A stretch of DNA of 6,506 nucleotides from an uncultured Eubacteriales bacterium (GTDB taxonomy: Bacteria > Bacillota > Clostridia > UMGS1840). The stretch spans positions 1 through 6,506 of the forward strand of contig USLP01000080.1 in NCBI GenBank assembly GCA_900555525.1, read 5' to 3'. The notes below the pieces were generated by a model, which was given only the letters and a program-made list of their open reading frames with translations, had not been told where the DNA came from and made no database searches. This document shows, piece by piece, positions 6,116 through 6,506 of the stretch. The first letter of the stretch is position 1, and every line of letters begins with the position of its first letter. A program made the position numbers and the translations under genes.

Positions 6116-6139
6116 TATTTTTTGTGTTTTACGATATTC

Positions 6140-6168
6140 TTGACAAATAATTGCCGAAATGGTATAAT
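6140..6168 (+). promoter_or_regulatory. Perfect consensus promoter of the aldo/keto reductase gene
   Basis: TTGACA (6140-6145) and TATAAT (6163-6168) match the vegetative consensus in all twelve positions with the ideal 17-base spacer. The predicted start near 6175 leaves a leader of under 20 bases, with GGAGG (6180-6184) seven bases before the ATG. Confidence 0.92.
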
Positions 6169-6191
6169 ATTTTTATAAAGGAGGCGCAAAA

Positions 6192-6506
6192 ATGATTTAC
6201 AAAAAAATTAATAATACAGATTTGACAGTCAGTGCGGTTTCGCTCGGTACAGATGTTTACGGAACCGATTTAAGCGTGAGCGATTCCGAAATGCTTTTGG
6301 ATTTTTATACTGAAATGGGCGGAAACATTATCGATACCGCAAAAATATATGCCGACTGGGCGAACGATGAAAAAAGTCAAAGCGAAAAGCTTATCGGAAA
6401 ATGGCTGAAAAAGAAAAACAACAGACACAACCTTATAATATCCACAAAGGGAGGACACCCAAACCTTGATACAATGAATATTTCTCGGCTTTCGCATGAT
6501 GAATTA
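6192..6506 (+). CDS. Aldo/keto reductase (N-terminal 105 residues; continues past window)
   Basis: The frame opens at ATG 6192 behind AAAGGAGG and stays open to the last base, so the 3' part is missing (family length is about 300-330 residues). It begins MIYKKINNTDLTVSAVSLGT, the usual first beta-strand of NAD(P)H-dependent aldo/keto reductases. GGNIIDTAKIYADW (43-56) supplies Asp48 and Tyr53 of the catalytic tetrad. ISTKGGHP (83-90) supplies Lys86. The fourth residue, His, would lie beyond the window. SEKLIGKWLK and SRLSHDEL fit the same family. These enzymes reduce aldehydes or ketones of varied substrates in the cytoplasm; the TKGGHP form is frequent in clostridial members of unassigned substrate. 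It is transcribed divergently from the DUF2975 operon. Confidence 0.93.
   Translation, partial: MIYKKINNTDLTVSAVSLGTDVYGTDLSVSDSEMLLDFYTEMGGNIIDTAKIYADWANDEKSQSEKLIGKWLKKKNNRHNLIISTKGGHPNLDTMNISRLSHDEL

Noticed and set aside
6270..6497. A 75-residue leftward ORF at the right edge
   Set aside because: It is antisense to the aldo/keto reductase, whose motifs, promoter and ribosome binding site are clear.

Overview
The window looks like chromosomal DNA from a low-GC Gram-positive bacterium, most likely a member of the Clostridia. The reasons are its AT-rich composition, strong GGAGG-type ribosome binding sites, vegetative TTGACA/TATAAT-type promoters, and the protein families present: a YozG-like regulator paired with a DUF2975 protein, DUF4173, DUF3343, and an EGC-type cysteine desulfurase. 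No RNA gene, CRISPR array, insertion sequence or phage gene is visible.

Layout. At the left edge a rightward gene fragment (to 346) encodes the end of a small DUF606/YdcZ-type DMT transporter. It meets a long block of seven leftward genes (6032 down to 383) at a symmetrical hairpin that should terminate transcription from both sides. Read in the direction of transcription, the leftward block has three units. (1) 6032-3589: a DUF2975 membrane protein, a 70-residue Cro/CI-type HTH regulator, and a 587-residue DUF4173-like polytopic membrane protein, driven by a TTGACA-N17-TATTAT promoter; the last two genes overlap. (2) 3487-2082: an 81-residue DUF3343 protein (putative Se/S carrier-like) and a class V aminotransferase/cysteine desulfurase, with their own good promoter (TTGTCA-N17-TATATT) and a palindromic leader hairpin. 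(3) 1948-383: a sugar-nucleotidyltransferase-like protein and a cytoplasmic SGNH/GDSL esterase, with a plausible TATAAT element. At the right edge, divergent from unit 1, an aldo/keto reductase gene starts at 6192 behind a perfect consensus promoter and runs off the window.

How the genes may work together. Unit 1 resembles a small autoregulated membrane-stress or membrane-physiology module; its function is not known. Unit 2 pairs an enzyme that can mobilise sulfur or selenium from (seleno)cysteine with a small cysteine-bearing candidate acceptor. Unit 3 probably concerns activated sugars and removal of acyl groups from a glycan or glycoside. No terminator is visible between the three leftward units, so some read-through is possible.

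Five gene starts were placed downstream of the longest possible ORF start because a Shine-Dalgarno sequence and the family's usual N-terminus agree on an internal start codon. The least ordinary features are the DUF2975-HTH-DUF4173 cassette, the seven-G run that serves as ribosome binding site of its regulator, the paired DUF3343/cysteine desulfurase genes with their leader palindrome, and the CGATA motifs between the divergent promoters.
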